A DNA stretch of 64,000 bases from NCBI RefSeq assembly GCF_011074955.1, contig NZ_WUQJ01000004.1, positions 248,001 to 312,000 of the forward strand, in the 5' to 3' direction. Below, in pieces: positions 17,468 to 26,025 of the stretch (its first letter is position 1; the number at the start of each line of letters is the position of its first letter). The position numbers were made by a program, and so were the translations under genes. The notes beneath the pieces were generated by a model. It worked only from the letters and a program-made list of their open reading frames with translations. It made no database searches and was not told where the DNA came from. The stretch is from Marinobacter caseinilyticus (GTDB taxonomy: Bacteria > Pseudomonadota > Gammaproteobacteria > Pseudomonadales > Oleiphilaceae).

Positions 17468-18727
17468 ATGACTAAAATCGACACCAAGCACGTCAGCGCC
17501 CTCATTATCGGCGCCGGCCAGGCCGGCCTCGCCATGGGCTACTGCCTGAAACAGCAGGGCATTGACTACCTGATTCTGGAAAAATCCGGCGACATCGCCC
17601 ACGCCTGGCGCGATGAACGCTGGGACAGTTTTTGCCTGGTGACCCCCAACTGGCAATGTCAGTTACCGGGTTATCCGTATCAGGGCGAGGATCCCAATGG
17701 CTTTATGGTGAAAGAGGAAATCATCGCGTACCTGGAAGGCTATTATCGCTTCTTCAAACCGCCGGTGGTGTTTCACAGCCCGGTGACCGCGCTCAGCCGC
17801 AAGGGCGATCGCTTCCATGTTCAGAGCGGCAAGCACCACTACACCAGCGACCAGGTGATCATCGCCTGCGGCGGCTACCACCAGCCCCGAATACCTCAAG
17901 CTGCCGAGGGCTTGCCCGCCCACATTCACCAGCTCCACTCCCGAGACTACAAGAACCCCGGGCAACTGCCGCCGGGGGATGTTCTGGTCGTTGGCACCGC
18001 ACAATCTGGCAGTCAGATCGCCGAGGATCTCCACCTGGAAGGCCGGAAAGTACACCTTTGCGTGGGGTCGGCACCCCGGGTTCACCGGCGCTATCGCGGT
18101 AACGATGTGGTCAACTGGCTTGATGAAATGGACTACTACGACACCACCATCGATGACCACCCCGACGGCGCCAACGCACCGCACGCGACCAATCACTATG
18201 TTACCGGCCGGGACGGCGGGCACGATATCAACCTGAGAGTATTCGCCGGCCAGGGTATGCAGTTGTACGGTCGGCTTAAGGGGGCAGGCGATGGCCAACT
18301 CGTGTTTCACGATGACCTGAAACAGAACCTCGATCATGCCGACGCCGTTGCCAAGCGCATCGCCGACGGCATTGAGGACTACATCCAGCGCAACCGTCTG
18401 GCCGCGCCGGAGGATGACAATGTTCACAGCACTTACATGCCGGAGACGGTGACCCGATTGGACCTCAGCACCACCAATATCACCTCGGTCGTGTGGGCCA
18501 CAGGTTTCCACCTGAATTACGACTGGGTTCAGTTGCCGGTGACCGACCGCGAGGGCTTTCCATTACAAAAGCGCGGGGTCAGTCCGGTCGCCGGAGTTTA
18601 TTTCCTGGGTCTGAACTGGATGAACACCTGGGGCTCTGGCCGGTTCTACCATGTCGGGCGGGACGCCGACTATCTGAGCCACACCATTGCCGAGGCCCTT
18701 GTCCAGCGGCACGCCTCCTACGCCTGA
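17468..18727 (+). CDS. MSMEG_0569 family flavin-dependent oxidoreductase
   Basis: 419 residues. The N-terminal FAD-binding motif is ALIIGAGQAGLAMGY and a second dinucleotide motif VLVVGTAQSGSQIAED marks the NADPH site, an arrangement like flavin monooxygenases (FMO, BVMO). SVVWATGFHLNYDW near the end is the usual ATG element. It would use NADPH and O2 to hydroxylate a nucleophilic N, S or C, plausibly building or oxidising the nitrogen compound that feeds the nitrilase. It is the last gene of the cluster, 12 bases after the MSMEG_0570 family gene. No clear terminator follows; a short palindrome GTGTCTG-T-CAGACAC lies at 18787-18801. Confidence 0.9.
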   Translation: MTKIDTKHVSALIIGAGQAGLAMGYCLKQQGIDYLILEKSGDIAHAWRDERWDSFCLVTPNWQCQLPGYPYQGEDPNGFMVKEEIIAYLEGYYRFFKPPVVFHSPVTALSRKGDRFHVQSGKHHYTSDQVIIACGGYHQPRIPQAAEGLPAHIHQLHSRDYKNPGQLPPGDVLVVGTAQSGSQIAEDLHLEGRKVHLCVGSAPRVHRRYRGNDVVNWLDEMDYYDTTIDDHPDGANAPHATNHYVTGRDGGHDINLRVFAGQGMQLYGRLKGAGDGQLVFHDDLKQNLDHADAVAKRIADGIEDYIQRNRLAAPEDDNVHSTYMPETVTRLDLSTTNITSVVWATGFHLNYDWVQLPVTDREGFPLQKRGVSPVAGVYFLGLNWMNTWGSGRFYHVGRDADYLSHTIAEALVQRHASYA

Positions 18728-18806
18728 AGGCTGACGACCGGCGCTTTCTGCACGACCCGGCATCGCCAGCGGCGAAGGGGCGCCGGGTGTCTGTCAGACA
18801 CAAGCG

Positions 18807-19727
18807 TCAGTACAGCTCCTCGGCGCCTTCCGGCCGGCTCTTGAAACGTTTGTGAAGCCACAGGTACTGGTCCGGGTGGGCCCGGATGGTGGTTTCAATA
18901 AAATGATTCCACGCCGCCGTGTCTTTTTGCACATCCTCGCCAAAGCCTTCCTGAATCGGGGAAAAGGCTATCTGGTAACCACCGGATTCGGTTCTGATGT
19001 GGCTGATGCAGATGATGGAGGCCCCGGATTCGCGAGCAATGTAGCTGGGTGTGGTGATGCAGCCGGCCTGCACCCCGAAAAATGGCGTATACACCTCGGT
19101 TTTGCGGCCAAAGTCCTGGTCGCAGGCGTACCAGACCTGACCGCCTTCTTTGAGAAACTGCATCATGTCCGGCAACTGCCGCTTGGTGAACGGCTGAATA
19201 TTGAAGTGTCGCCGCCGCCCTTTTTCAATGGCGCGATCCAGCACCGGGTTGTTATTGGGCCGGTACATATAACCCGGCTTGCTGAGCTGGCAGGCAATCA
19301 GTGGTAGCGCGAAATCGAGAATATTGTAGTGGCCACCAATCAACAGCACGCCCTTGCCGCGGGCCTTGGCTTCCTCCAGGTGTTCCAGGCCGATCACTTC
19401 GACACTGGCCTGGTAGGGTTCCATGTCACGCCACCACGCATGCGTGCTGGTCATAAAGCCCTGGGCACAGGACACAAAGCACCGCTCCACCAGTCGGTCC
19501 TGCTCGTCCCCACTAAGCTCCGGAAAGCAGGCCTGAATATTGGCCTTGGCCACCCGATTACGGGATTTCAGTCGGCGATTCAGAAACCGCCCGATACCCT
19601 CGCCCCAGCGCTCCTTATTGGCCATCGACAACCGGGACAGGAGGTACAACCCGAACACGCCCAACCAGGCGGGCCATAAAGCGGGGTGCCACAGAGGGCG
19701 GGAGCGCTTACTGCTTTTCTTACTCAT
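18807..19727 (-). CDS. Lipid A biosynthesis acyltransferase (LpxL/LpxM/LpxP family)
   Basis: 306 residues. The catalytic H-x4-D motif is at His133-Asp138 in GGHYNILDFAL, and an N-terminal hydrophobic segment (WLGVFGLYLLSRLSM) anchors it to the inner membrane. The family adds a secondary acyl chain to the Kdo2-lipid A precursor from acyl-ACP. GQVWYACDQDFGRKTEVYTPFFGVQAGCITTPSYIA is the typical substrate-binding stretch. Whether it is the lauroyl or the myristoyl enzyme cannot be told from sequence alone. It converges on the end of the Nit1C cluster and is divergent from the DUF4399 gene. Confidence 0.9.
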   Translation of the reverse strand: MSKKSSKRSRPLWHPALWPAWLGVFGLYLLSRLSMANKERWGEGIGRFLNRRLKSRNRVAKANIQACFPELSGDEQDRLVERCFVSCAQGFMTSTHAWWRDMEPYQASVEVIGLEHLEEAKARGKGVLLIGGHYNILDFALPLIACQLSKPGYMYRPNNNPVLDRAIEKGRRRHFNIQPFTKRQLPDMMQFLKEGGQVWYACDQDFGRKTEVYTPFFGVQAGCITTPSYIARESGASIICISHIRTESGGYQIAFSPIQEGFGEDVQKDTAAWNHFIETTIRAHPDQYLWLHKRFKSRPEGAEELY

Positions 19728-19929
19728 GGAAAGGGATCACTTGCGGCATCGAATAAAACGATCAGCCAAAGGCGCCAGCTGACCAGGCAATGGTTCGACG
19801 CTCACAGTGCCACAAATCGGCAAAAGTTAACAGATGAGTCGCGGTCAGCCGGGTCATTCCGGTGCTTGTCAGCGCCGGCAATTACGACCTATGCTGCAAC
19901 AGACAACCGGCTAAAAAGGACATGACGCC

Positions 19930-20352
19930 ATGGAACCGTCTCTGAAAACGCTCGCCGCTGTTTCACTCATTTTTTGGTCGGTTGCGGGGTTCGCAGACAC
20001 CCCCGCGCCGGAGGACGCTGCCGTTTACTTTATCTCACCGGAGGACGGTCAGACGGTCAACTCGCCCGTCACCATACGTTTTGGACTCTACGGCATGGGC
20101 GTTGCGCCCGCAGGAGTAGATCGTACCGGTACCGGGCATCACCACCTGCTGATTGACACCGACGTCCCGCTGCCGGCCGGCCGGGCGATTCCATCCGATG
20201 ACCGCCACCGACATTTTGGTGGAGGTCAGACCGAGACCCGGCTTGAGCTGGCGCCGGGGCAACATACCTTGCAGTTACTGATCGGAGATATGCATCACGT
20301 GCCCCACCAGCCGCCGGTGATGTCAGAGAAGATCACCATAACGGTCGAATGA
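19930..20352 (+). CDS. DUF4399 domain periplasmic protein
   Basis: 140 residues with an N-terminal signal peptide (hydrophobic LAAVSLIFWSVAGFADT, likely cleaved near Ala-Asp). The body has the His-rich pattern TGHHHLLIDTDVPLP, SDDRHRHFGGGQTET and IGDMHHVPHQPPV of DUF4399, a small beta-sandwich of unknown role in which the His clusters may bind metal. It is monocistronic and ends four bases from the convergent DsbA-family gene. Confidence 0.85.
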   Translation: MEPSLKTLAAVSLIFWSVAGFADTPAPEDAAVYFISPEDGQTVNSPVTIRFGLYGMGVAPAGVDRTGTGHHHLLIDTDVPLPAGRAIPSDDRHRHFGGGQTETRLELAPGQHTLQLLIGDMHHVPHQPPVMSEKITITVE

Positions 20353-20356
20353 CCGC

Positions 20357-21007
20357 TCAGTCAGCCGCCTCGCTGGCGATCTCCCGAAACGCCTCCACCA
20401 GCGTGGCCGGCTCTTGTGCACCGGCAATCATGTAGCGCCCATTGACGATGAACGCCGGCACGCCGGATACGCCCGCCTGTTTATACAGGCGCTCCTCGGC
20501 GACCACCTCATCGGCAAACTGTCCGGACGCCAGCACCTCGGCCGCCGCTTCACCCGAGAGCCCGACGGACTCCGCCGCGTCCCGCAACACCTCTCGATCA
20601 GCTGGATTCCTGGCGTGGCCAAAGTAGCTGTCAAACAAGGCCAGCTTCAGTTCGGTCTGTTTGCCCTGATCCCGCGCCCACATCAGCAGGCGATGGGCGT
20701 CAAAGGTATCCTGGGCACGGCGCTCCTGCGCTTTGTTGAAATTCAGCCCAAGCCCGGCCGCAAGCGTCATCAGGTTGGTCTGAGCGGCACGGGTATCCGC
20801 CGCACTCTGACCGTATTTATTGCACAAATGTTCTAGAATCGGTTCACCTTCCGGCGGCATATCAGGATTAAGCCGAAAGGCTTTCCACTCGATCTTGAAC
20901 GCCAATTCGCCGTCGAGTTCCGCCATCGCCTGTTCCAGGCGCTTGTACCCGATAGCGCACCAGGGGCAGGCCACATCAGACACAATGTCGATTTGCAGGG
21001 TCTTCAT
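20357..21007 (-). CDS. DsbA family oxidoreductase (FrnE-like)
   Basis: 216 residues from the ATG at 21007, which has GGAG six bases upstream; longer in-frame starts at 21019 and 21049 would overlap the upstream gene more. The thioredoxin-fold CPWC motif lies near the N-terminus (DIVSDVACPWCAIGYKRLEQ) and the cis-Pro loop is GVSGVPAFIVNGRY. FrnE-like proteins are cytoplasmic disulfide isomerase or oxidoreductase homologues; no signal peptide is present here. The gene follows the cytosine-deaminase-like gene on the same strand with 31 bases between. Confidence 0.9.
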   Translation of the reverse strand: MKTLQIDIVSDVACPWCAIGYKRLEQAMAELDGELAFKIEWKAFRLNPDMPPEGEPILEHLCNKYGQSAADTRAAQTNLMTLAAGLGLNFNKAQERRAQDTFDAHRLLMWARDQGKQTELKLALFDSYFGHARNPADREVLRDAAESVGLSGEAAAEVLASGQFADEVVAEERLYKQAGVSGVPAFIVNGRYMIAGAQEPATLVEAFREIASEAAD

Positions 21008-21038
21008 CGTCGGCTCCATTACTTGTTCACCAATGTTT

Positions 21039-21479
21039 TCATTCACCAATATCTTCGTTCCAGAGTTCGGGGCTTTGCTGGATAAATGCCGCCATCAAGG
21101 CCTGACACTGGGGATCGTTCAGCACCGTCACCTCGACGCCCCGCGACCGCACATACGCCTCCGGACCGCAAAAAGTGTGATTCTCCCCCACCACCACGTG
21201 GGGAATCCCATACAGCAGCGCCGCACCACTGCACATATCACAAGGTGACAACGTGGAGTACAGCGTGGCCCGGCGATACTCCGCCGCTTTCAACCGCCCG
21301 GCGTTTTCCAGGCAATCCATTTCGGCGTGCAGCACCGCGCTGCCCTTTTGCACCCGACGGTTGTGGCCTCGCCCCACGATCTGACCGTCCAGTACCAATA
21401 CCGAGCCAATAGGGATACCGCCTTCTGCCTGGCCTTTGCGAGCTTCGGCAATGGCGGCTTCAAGATAAGGATCACTCAC
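21039..21479 (-). CDS. Nucleoside/cytosine deaminase family protein, yeast Fcy1-type
   Basis: 146 residues from GTG 21479, which follows an AAAGGGAGG site; ATG 21497 would put that site inside the gene. The zinc motifs are HAEMD and PCDMC. The sequence resembles yeast cytosine deaminase closely: GGIPIGSVLV, GRGHNRRVQKGSAVLHAE, YSTLSPCDMCSGA, YGIPHVVVGEN and a C-terminus ending in EDIGE have direct counterparts, and they are not features of TadA. It therefore probably deaminates cytosine or a related base in pyrimidine salvage. It is followed by the DsbA-family gene. Confidence 0.88.
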   Translation of the reverse strand: MSDPYLEAAIAEARKGQAEGGIPIGSVLVLDGQIVGRGHNRRVQKGSAVLHAEMDCLENAGRLKAAEYRRATLYSTLSPCDMCSGAALLYGIPHVVVGENHTFCGPEAYVRSRGVEVTVLNDPQCQALMAAFIQQSPELWNEDIGE

Positions 21480-21536
21480 AACGCCTCCCTTTATCATGCA
21501 AACCGAAATGGGGCCCTTTCGTGGCCCCTATCAGTC

Positions 21537-21908
21537 TCAACCGAAGTGGAAGAAAGCGACTTTGTTGCCGTCCAGATCACGAACATAAGCGCCGTAAAAC
21601 TGGTTGGGAATACGCTGACCCGGCTCGCCATCGCAGGTCGCGCCCAGGTCAATGGCTTTACGGTAAAAGGTGTCCACCGCCTCTTTGGAACCCGGATGAA
21701 TCGCCACCATATTGCCATTGCCCGGATGGTTGGGCTGCCCGTCATAGGGCTTGCACACCGCCAGCATTGGCGCACCCATGCTCTTACCAACGAAGGCAAT
21801 GCGATCCATATCAAGCAATAGTTTTGCCCCCAGATCTGCCAGCAAGTCGCTGTAGAACGTTTTGGCTTTTGCCATGTCACTCACACCGATTGTCACGTAA
21901 CCAATCAT
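21537..21908 (-). CDS. VOC superfamily (glyoxalase-like) protein
   Basis: 123 residues forming one vicinal-oxygen-chelate module: MIGYVTIGVSDMAKAKTFYSDLL opens it and YGAYVRDLDGNKVAFFHFG closes it. The metal ligands of glyoxalases are only partly recognisable, so the reaction is unknown. Related proteins act in detoxification or antibiotic resistance. The gene lies alone upstream of the deaminase gene, 57 bases away. Confidence 0.88.
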   Translation of the reverse strand: MIGYVTIGVSDMAKAKTFYSDLLADLGAKLLLDMDRIAFVGKSMGAPMLAVCKPYDGQPNHPGNGNMVAIHPGSKEAVDTFYRKAIDLGATCDGEPGQRIPNQFYGAYVRDLDGNKVAFFHFG

Positions 21909-22087
21909 TCGTGGTCATCCTTATTGTCGTTAAGTTGCGGTCAGTTAAGGCCTTGAGGTATTTGATTCACTCAATGGACGAGCCAGAGCCCATCAAGACC
22001 CACCAGATATACGCCGAGCTCGCCGTATTGATCAGTATTCAGGACATGGATCGCCGAAGGCAACGGTAAATTGTAACGGCGGCCACG

Positions 22088-22420
22088 TCAGGCCGGCCGG
22101 GGAGCAAACATGATAATCGCCATGCCCACCAAGGCGACAGCGGCTCCGGTCAAGTCCCACACCGTGGGCCGGACGCCCTCCACCAGCCACAACCACAGCA
22201 AGGCGGCACCGATATACACTCCACCATAGGCCGCATAGACACGACCGGCAGCGGTGGGGTGCAGCGACAGCAGCCAGGCGAACAGCGCCAGGCTGATGGC
22301 AGCGGGTACCAGTAACCAGGCGCTTTTGCCTTCCCGAAGCCAAAGATAGGGCAGATAGCAGCCGACAATTTCGGCCACCGCGGTCACCATAAACAGCCCA
22401 AGCGTTTTCAATTCAGCCAC
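22088..22420 (-). CDS. YnfA family small membrane protein (UPF0060)
   Basis: 110 residues with four hydrophobic segments and the conserved signatures [17 protein letters not shown] and [15 protein letters not shown]. The YnfA family belongs to the small-multidrug-resistance-like drug/metabolite transporter group. Its start overlaps the end of the TauE/SafE gene by eight bases, so both are translated from one transcript. Confidence 0.92.
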   Translation of the reverse strand: MAELKTLGLFMVTAVAEIVGCYLPYLWLREGKSAWLLVPAAISLALFAWLLSLHPTAAGRVYAAYGGVYIGAALLWLWLVEGVRPTVWDLTGAAVALVGMAIIMFAPRPA

Positions 22421-23198
22421 CCCCCGTTAATCCTTTCCACAGCCCGATCCCACTGATAACCAGTAATACGGTACCCAGCAGACGAAAAAACACCGGCGTC
22501 TCGGCATTCAGCATGCGTGTATGAAAACGCAACCCAATCACGTGACCAATGGCCGCGCAGGGCAGCAACCAAAGATGATGGATTAACTGCAGATCGACCC
22601 CGGCCCAGACGAACGCCGCCATCTTGATGGTGACCAGAATAAACCAGAGCGCAAACAGCGTATCCCGCAGACGCTCCTTGGGCAGATGTTGGGCCACCAC
22701 CGCAATGATCAGCGGCGCGCCAATAAGCGACGTACCACTGATGTAGCCGCCCAGCATCAGAAAGGCGGCATCCACCACTTTGCTGTTACTCCGAAAGGGG
22801 CGGTCCAGTATGTAGGACACTGAGTACAAGCCCACAATGGAAAAGATGATCACGCTCATGACATGGGCCGGCAGGGTCAGCAAGCCAAAAACGCCGATCA
22901 ACTTGGGCACAATCATGATGGCCAGAATGCGCCACAGGTACGCCCAGTCCACGGTGCTCGGCGCCGGCCCGGAAACCTGAGCCTGGCGGTTACGGTTGTT
23001 GAGCGCAATCGTCAGCGAGGAAAACACCAGCAGGTGCACCGCAATGATCGGCAAGTACACCAGCGGCTGGTTGCTCACCAACAGCAAAAACGGCAGTGAG
23101 AGCACAGCGCCGCCAAAACCCAGGCCAGAGCGGACGAAACCACTCCAGATAAATATCAGGCCAATCAGAGCGTACTGGTAGGGCAACAGGTCGGACAT
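22413..23198 (-). CDS. TauE/SafE family (sulfite exporter-like) membrane protein
   Basis: 261 residues with about eight membrane segments. [21 protein letters not shown] at the N-terminus and [21 protein letters not shown] in the second half are the two internal repeat motifs of the family, which exports or imports small anions such as sulfite, sulfoacetate or others. Nothing nearby indicates the substrate. First gene of a two-gene unit with YnfA. Confidence 0.88.
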   Translation of the reverse strand: MSDLLPYQYALIGLIFIWSGFVRSGLGFGGAVLSLPFLLLVSNQPLVYLPIIAVHLLVFSSLTIALNNRNRQAQVSGPAPSTVDWAYLWRILAIMIVPKLIGVFGLLTLPAHVMSVIIFSIVGLYSVSYILDRPFRSNSKVVDAAFLMLGGYISGTSLIGAPLIIAVVAQHLPKERLRDTLFALWFILVTIKMAAFVWAGVDLQLIHHLWLLPCAAIGHVIGLRFHTRMLNAETPVFFRLLGTVLLVISGIGLWKGLTGGG

Positions 23199-23382
23199 AT
23201 CTACCTTTTGTCAGGGCAACTCACAATGGGAGCTGCAAGGGTAACGGTTCACACGATGAATGGGTAATCGTGAGGGTGCCACCGGCAACCTTGGCGCCGT
23301 GACATCGAGGCTGGGTCACCGTATCCCGCAGTGAGTGGTGACTGACTTGCAAGCCGCAGGGCACCAGCGTATTCTCAAAATA

Positions 23383-23398
23383 CTGTATGTATGAACAG
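23383..23398. promoter_or_regulatory. LexA (SOS) box
   Basis: CTGT-ATGTATGA-ACAG matches the CTGT-N8-ACAG LexA consensus exactly. It ends 14 bases before the chosen start of the PA0069-family radical SAM gene, where a repressor would block transcription. The P. aeruginosa gene PA0069 is, from memory, a member of the LexA regulon, which supports the call. Confidence 0.85.
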
Positions 23399-23411
23399 TT
23401 ATGGTGAACGC

Positions 23412-24482
23412 ATGCCTCCAACCCGAACCCGCGCCACGGAAAACAATCCACACAACCGTTTTCAGCCCATCGTCACCGACCGGCACATCGACGATGACTG
23501 GTACCGGGACCCAGACGATGAGCTGAATCCCGACAGCCTGGCAACGGCAGTCATCGATGAGCAGGTTAAGACCATCATCAGCCGCAATCAATCTCCGGAC
23601 GTGCCCTTTGATCAGTCGATCAACCCCTATCGGGGCTGCGAGCACGGCTGCGTTTACTGCTTCGCACGCCCAACCCACGCCTATTGGGACATGTCGCCCG
23701 GGCTGGATTTTGAAACCCGCCTGATCGCCAAGCCCAACGCCGCCAAGCGCCTGAAAGCTGAGCTCGACAAACCCGGATACCGCTGCTCCGCCATCGCCCT
23801 TGGCGTGAACACCGACGCCTATCAACCCATTGAAAAACAACGACGGATTACCCGCCAACTGTTGGAAGTGCTGTGGGAATACCGCCATCCGGTCACCATC
23901 ATCACCAAAGGCGCGCTGATACTCAGAGATCTCGACCTGCTTTCCAGAATGGCCGCCGAGGGGTTGTGTTCCGTGCGAGTCAGCCTGACCACGCTGGACA
24001 ATGACCTGAAACGGCGGATGGAACCCCGGACAGCCGCGCCGGCCACCCGGCTTAAAATCATCCGGGAGCTCACCTCAATTGGGGTGCCGACCGGCATCAT
24101 CATGGGGCCCGTCATTCCATTTCTGAATGACCAGGAACTGGAAGCGATTCTGCGGGCAGCCGCAGGCGCCGGGGCCACCCGTGCCAGCTGGATCATGCTC
24201 AGGCTGCCCCATGAAATAGCGGACCTGTTTTCAGATTGGCTCCAGCGTCATTTTCCCGACCGGGCCCGCCATGTGATGAATCGCATCCACGACCTGCGAG
24301 GCGGCAAGGCCTATGACAGCCGTTTTGGCCAACGGATGACCGGGCAGGGCCCCTACGCTGACCTGATCCGGCAACGCTTCGATCGGGAGGCGAACTTACT
24401 CGGGCTCAACCGCCAGGCGCAGGAACCGCTGAACACCGACCTGTTTCGCCGCCCCGGTGGCGAGCAATTGTGCCTTTTATAG
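23412..24482 (+). CDS. PA0069 / Rv2578c family radical SAM protein
   Basis: 356 residues from ATG 23412. An upstream in-frame ATG at 23391 lies inside the LexA box and is therefore unlikely. The cluster motif is CEHGCVYC, within INPYRGCEHGCVYCFARPTHAY, which is family-specific. Other signatures are NTDAYQPIEKQ, TKGALILRDLDLL and GPVIPFLND. The family is distantly like spore photoproduct lyase; its substrate is unknown, but LexA control of this gene points to DNA damage repair or tolerance. It is transcribed alone. Confidence 0.92.
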   Translation: MPPTRTRATENNPHNRFQPIVTDRHIDDDWYRDPDDELNPDSLATAVIDEQVKTIISRNQSPDVPFDQSINPYRGCEHGCVYCFARPTHAYWDMSPGLDFETRLIAKPNAAKRLKAELDKPGYRCSAIALGVNTDAYQPIEKQRRITRQLLEVLWEYRHPVTIITKGALILRDLDLLSRMAAEGLCSVRVSLTTLDNDLKRRMEPRTAAPATRLKIIRELTSIGVPTGIIMGPVIPFLNDQELEAILRAAAGAGATRASWIMLRLPHEIADLFSDWLQRHFPDRARHVMNRIHDLRGGKAYDSRFGQRMTGQGPYADLIRQRFDREANLLGLNRQAQEPLNTDLFRRPGGEQLCLL

Positions 24483-24571
24483 CTATTTCCCGGCGTTTTG
24501 GGGAATCCCCGTGGGTTTGGCAAATTATCACTACCGGCGCTTGTAACAGGTCGTTTTATTACGTCTCTGCC

Positions 24572-24599
24572 TTGACGTTAATTGATCATTTTATAGACT
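24572..24599 (+). promoter_or_regulatory. Candidate sigma-70 type promoter for the CFA-synthase operon
   Basis: TTGACG (24572-24577) and TAGACT (24594-24599) are separated by 16 bases, about 110 bp before the methyltransferase ATG. The -35 is strong, the -10 fair. Alternatives with TATAGA at shorter spacing are less good. The rest of 24483-24710 holds nothing else I can support. Confidence 0.5.
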
Positions 24600-24710
24600 A
24601 AAGCGTATGCTACAGAGAGACTGTGGGCGCTGCACGCAGCCTTGTCTGCATTCGGAGCCTGCAAAGCATCGGTAGTGGGAAGCAAGTGATAGATCAGGGA
24701 GCGAATCCTC

Positions 24711-26024
24711 ATGAACCACGGCACCAGTAAAGCTGAACCTTTGCGAGAGGGTCATTCACGGCCCAACGTGCTGGAAATTCCTGCCGCAAGGCAACACGTC
24801 GATAGAGGTCCCCATTCCTATGAGCGCTGGCTGATTGCCAAGCTGCTGCGTATGACGGGTAACCCACCCCTGCGATTTCAATTGTGGAACGGTGAAATCA
24901 TTGAACCAGACGGGGCAACCGCAACCTTTACCATCCTGCTGAGCGATCCCAAGGCGCTGTATCAGCTCGTCAGCAATCCGAATATGGCATTTGGTGATCT
25001 GTACAGCAGTGGACGGCTGGAAGTGGATGGCGATCTGCCGAACCTGATGACCACGCTGTATCGCTCAATCCAGCAGGCCAAACAGAGCTGGCCCAAATGG
25101 CTGGAAGCCATCTGGCGCAACCATCACCCACGCTCGACCGGTCTCTCCGAAGCCAAGGAAAACATTCATCACCATTACGATCTGGGCAACGAGTTTTATC
25201 AGCTCTGGCTCGACCGCGCAGAAATGCAGTACACCTGTGCCTATTATGAAAGTCCGGACCTGACACTTGAACATGCGCAACTCGCCAAACTTGAGCACGT
25301 GTGCCGAAAGTTGCGGCTGCGCCCGGGCCAGGTGGTGGTCGAAGCGGGGTGTGGCTGGGGCGGACTTGCCCGTTACATGGCCAGCCAGTTCGGCGTCAAG
25401 GTACACGCTTACAACATTTCCAAAGAGCAGCTCCGCTATGCCCGTGACGCCGCCGAAAAACAGGGTCTGAGTCACCTGATCGACTACGTTGAGGACGATT
25501 ACCGCAATATCGATGGCCAGTACGATGCCTTCGTCTCCATCGGTATGCTGGAGCACGTCGGCAAGGATCACTACGCGGAGATGGCTCAGGTCATTCGACG
25601 CTCACTGAAACCCGAAGGCATGGCACTGCTCCACAGCATTGGCCGCAACCGCCCAATGCTCATGAACGCCTGGATCGAGAAGCGCATCTTCCCGGGCGCC
25701 TACCCACCCAGCATTGGTGAATTCATGGGCCTTTGCGAGAGCGGCGATTTTTCGGTACTGGACGTCGAAAACCTTCGCCTGCACTACGCCCAGACACTTG
25801 AGCACTGGATGACCCGGTTCGAACAGGCCCGGGATCAGGTAACCGAACTGTACGACGAACATTTCACTCGTGCCTGGCGGATGTACCTGGCCGGGTCGAT
25901 CGCCGCCTTCCGGGCCGGCTCTCTGCAGCTGTTCCAGGTTGTGTTCACCCACGGCGAGAATAACGCCCTGCCCCAAAACCGGCGCTATCTGTACGATTCA
26001 CCCGCTGCACCGGAGGCTCGTTGA
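24711..26024 (+). CDS. Cyclopropane-fatty-acyl-phospholipid synthase family methyltransferase
   Basis: 437 residues. The SAM-binding motif VVEAGCGWGGLARYMA and family landmarks ENIHHHYDLGNEFYQLWLD, MQYTCAYYE, AYNISKEQ and VSIGMLEHVG are all present, so the fold and chemistry fit SAM-dependent methylene or methyl addition across a cis double bond of a phospholipid acyl chain at the membrane. A GGGAG site precedes the ATG. It ends one base before the flavoprotein gene, so the two are almost certainly an operon. True cyclopropanation or methyl/methylene branching cannot be told from sequence; the paired reductase makes branching a real possibility. Confidence 0.9.
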   Translation: MNHGTSKAEPLREGHSRPNVLEIPAARQHVDRGPHSYERWLIAKLLRMTGNPPLRFQLWNGEIIEPDGATATFTILLSDPKALYQLVSNPNMAFGDLYSSGRLEVDGDLPNLMTTLYRSIQQAKQSWPKWLEAIWRNHHPRSTGLSEAKENIHHHYDLGNEFYQLWLDRAEMQYTCAYYESPDLTLEHAQLAKLEHVCRKLRLRPGQVVVEAGCGWGGLARYMASQFGVKVHAYNISKEQLRYARDAAEKQGLSHLIDYVEDDYRNIDGQYDAFVSIGMLEHVGKDHYAEMAQVIRRSLKPEGMALLHSIGRNRPMLMNAWIEKRIFPGAYPPSIGEFMGLCESGDFSVLDVENLRLHYAQTLEHWMTRFEQARDQVTELYDEHFTRAWRMYLAGSIAAFRAGSLQLFQVVFTHGENNALPQNRRYLYDSPAAPEAR

Positions 26025-26025
26025 G

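Noticed and set aside
17663..18511. Antisense frame of 282 codons inside the flavoprotein gene
   Set aside because: The sense strand encodes a well-defined oxidoreductase; the antisense translation is Val-rich without motifs.
18787..18801. GTGTCTG-T-CAGACAC palindrome after the Nit1C cluster
   Set aside because: A one-base loop cannot fold as a hairpin and no U-tract follows, so it is not a terminator. An operator role is possible but there is no gene start next to it.
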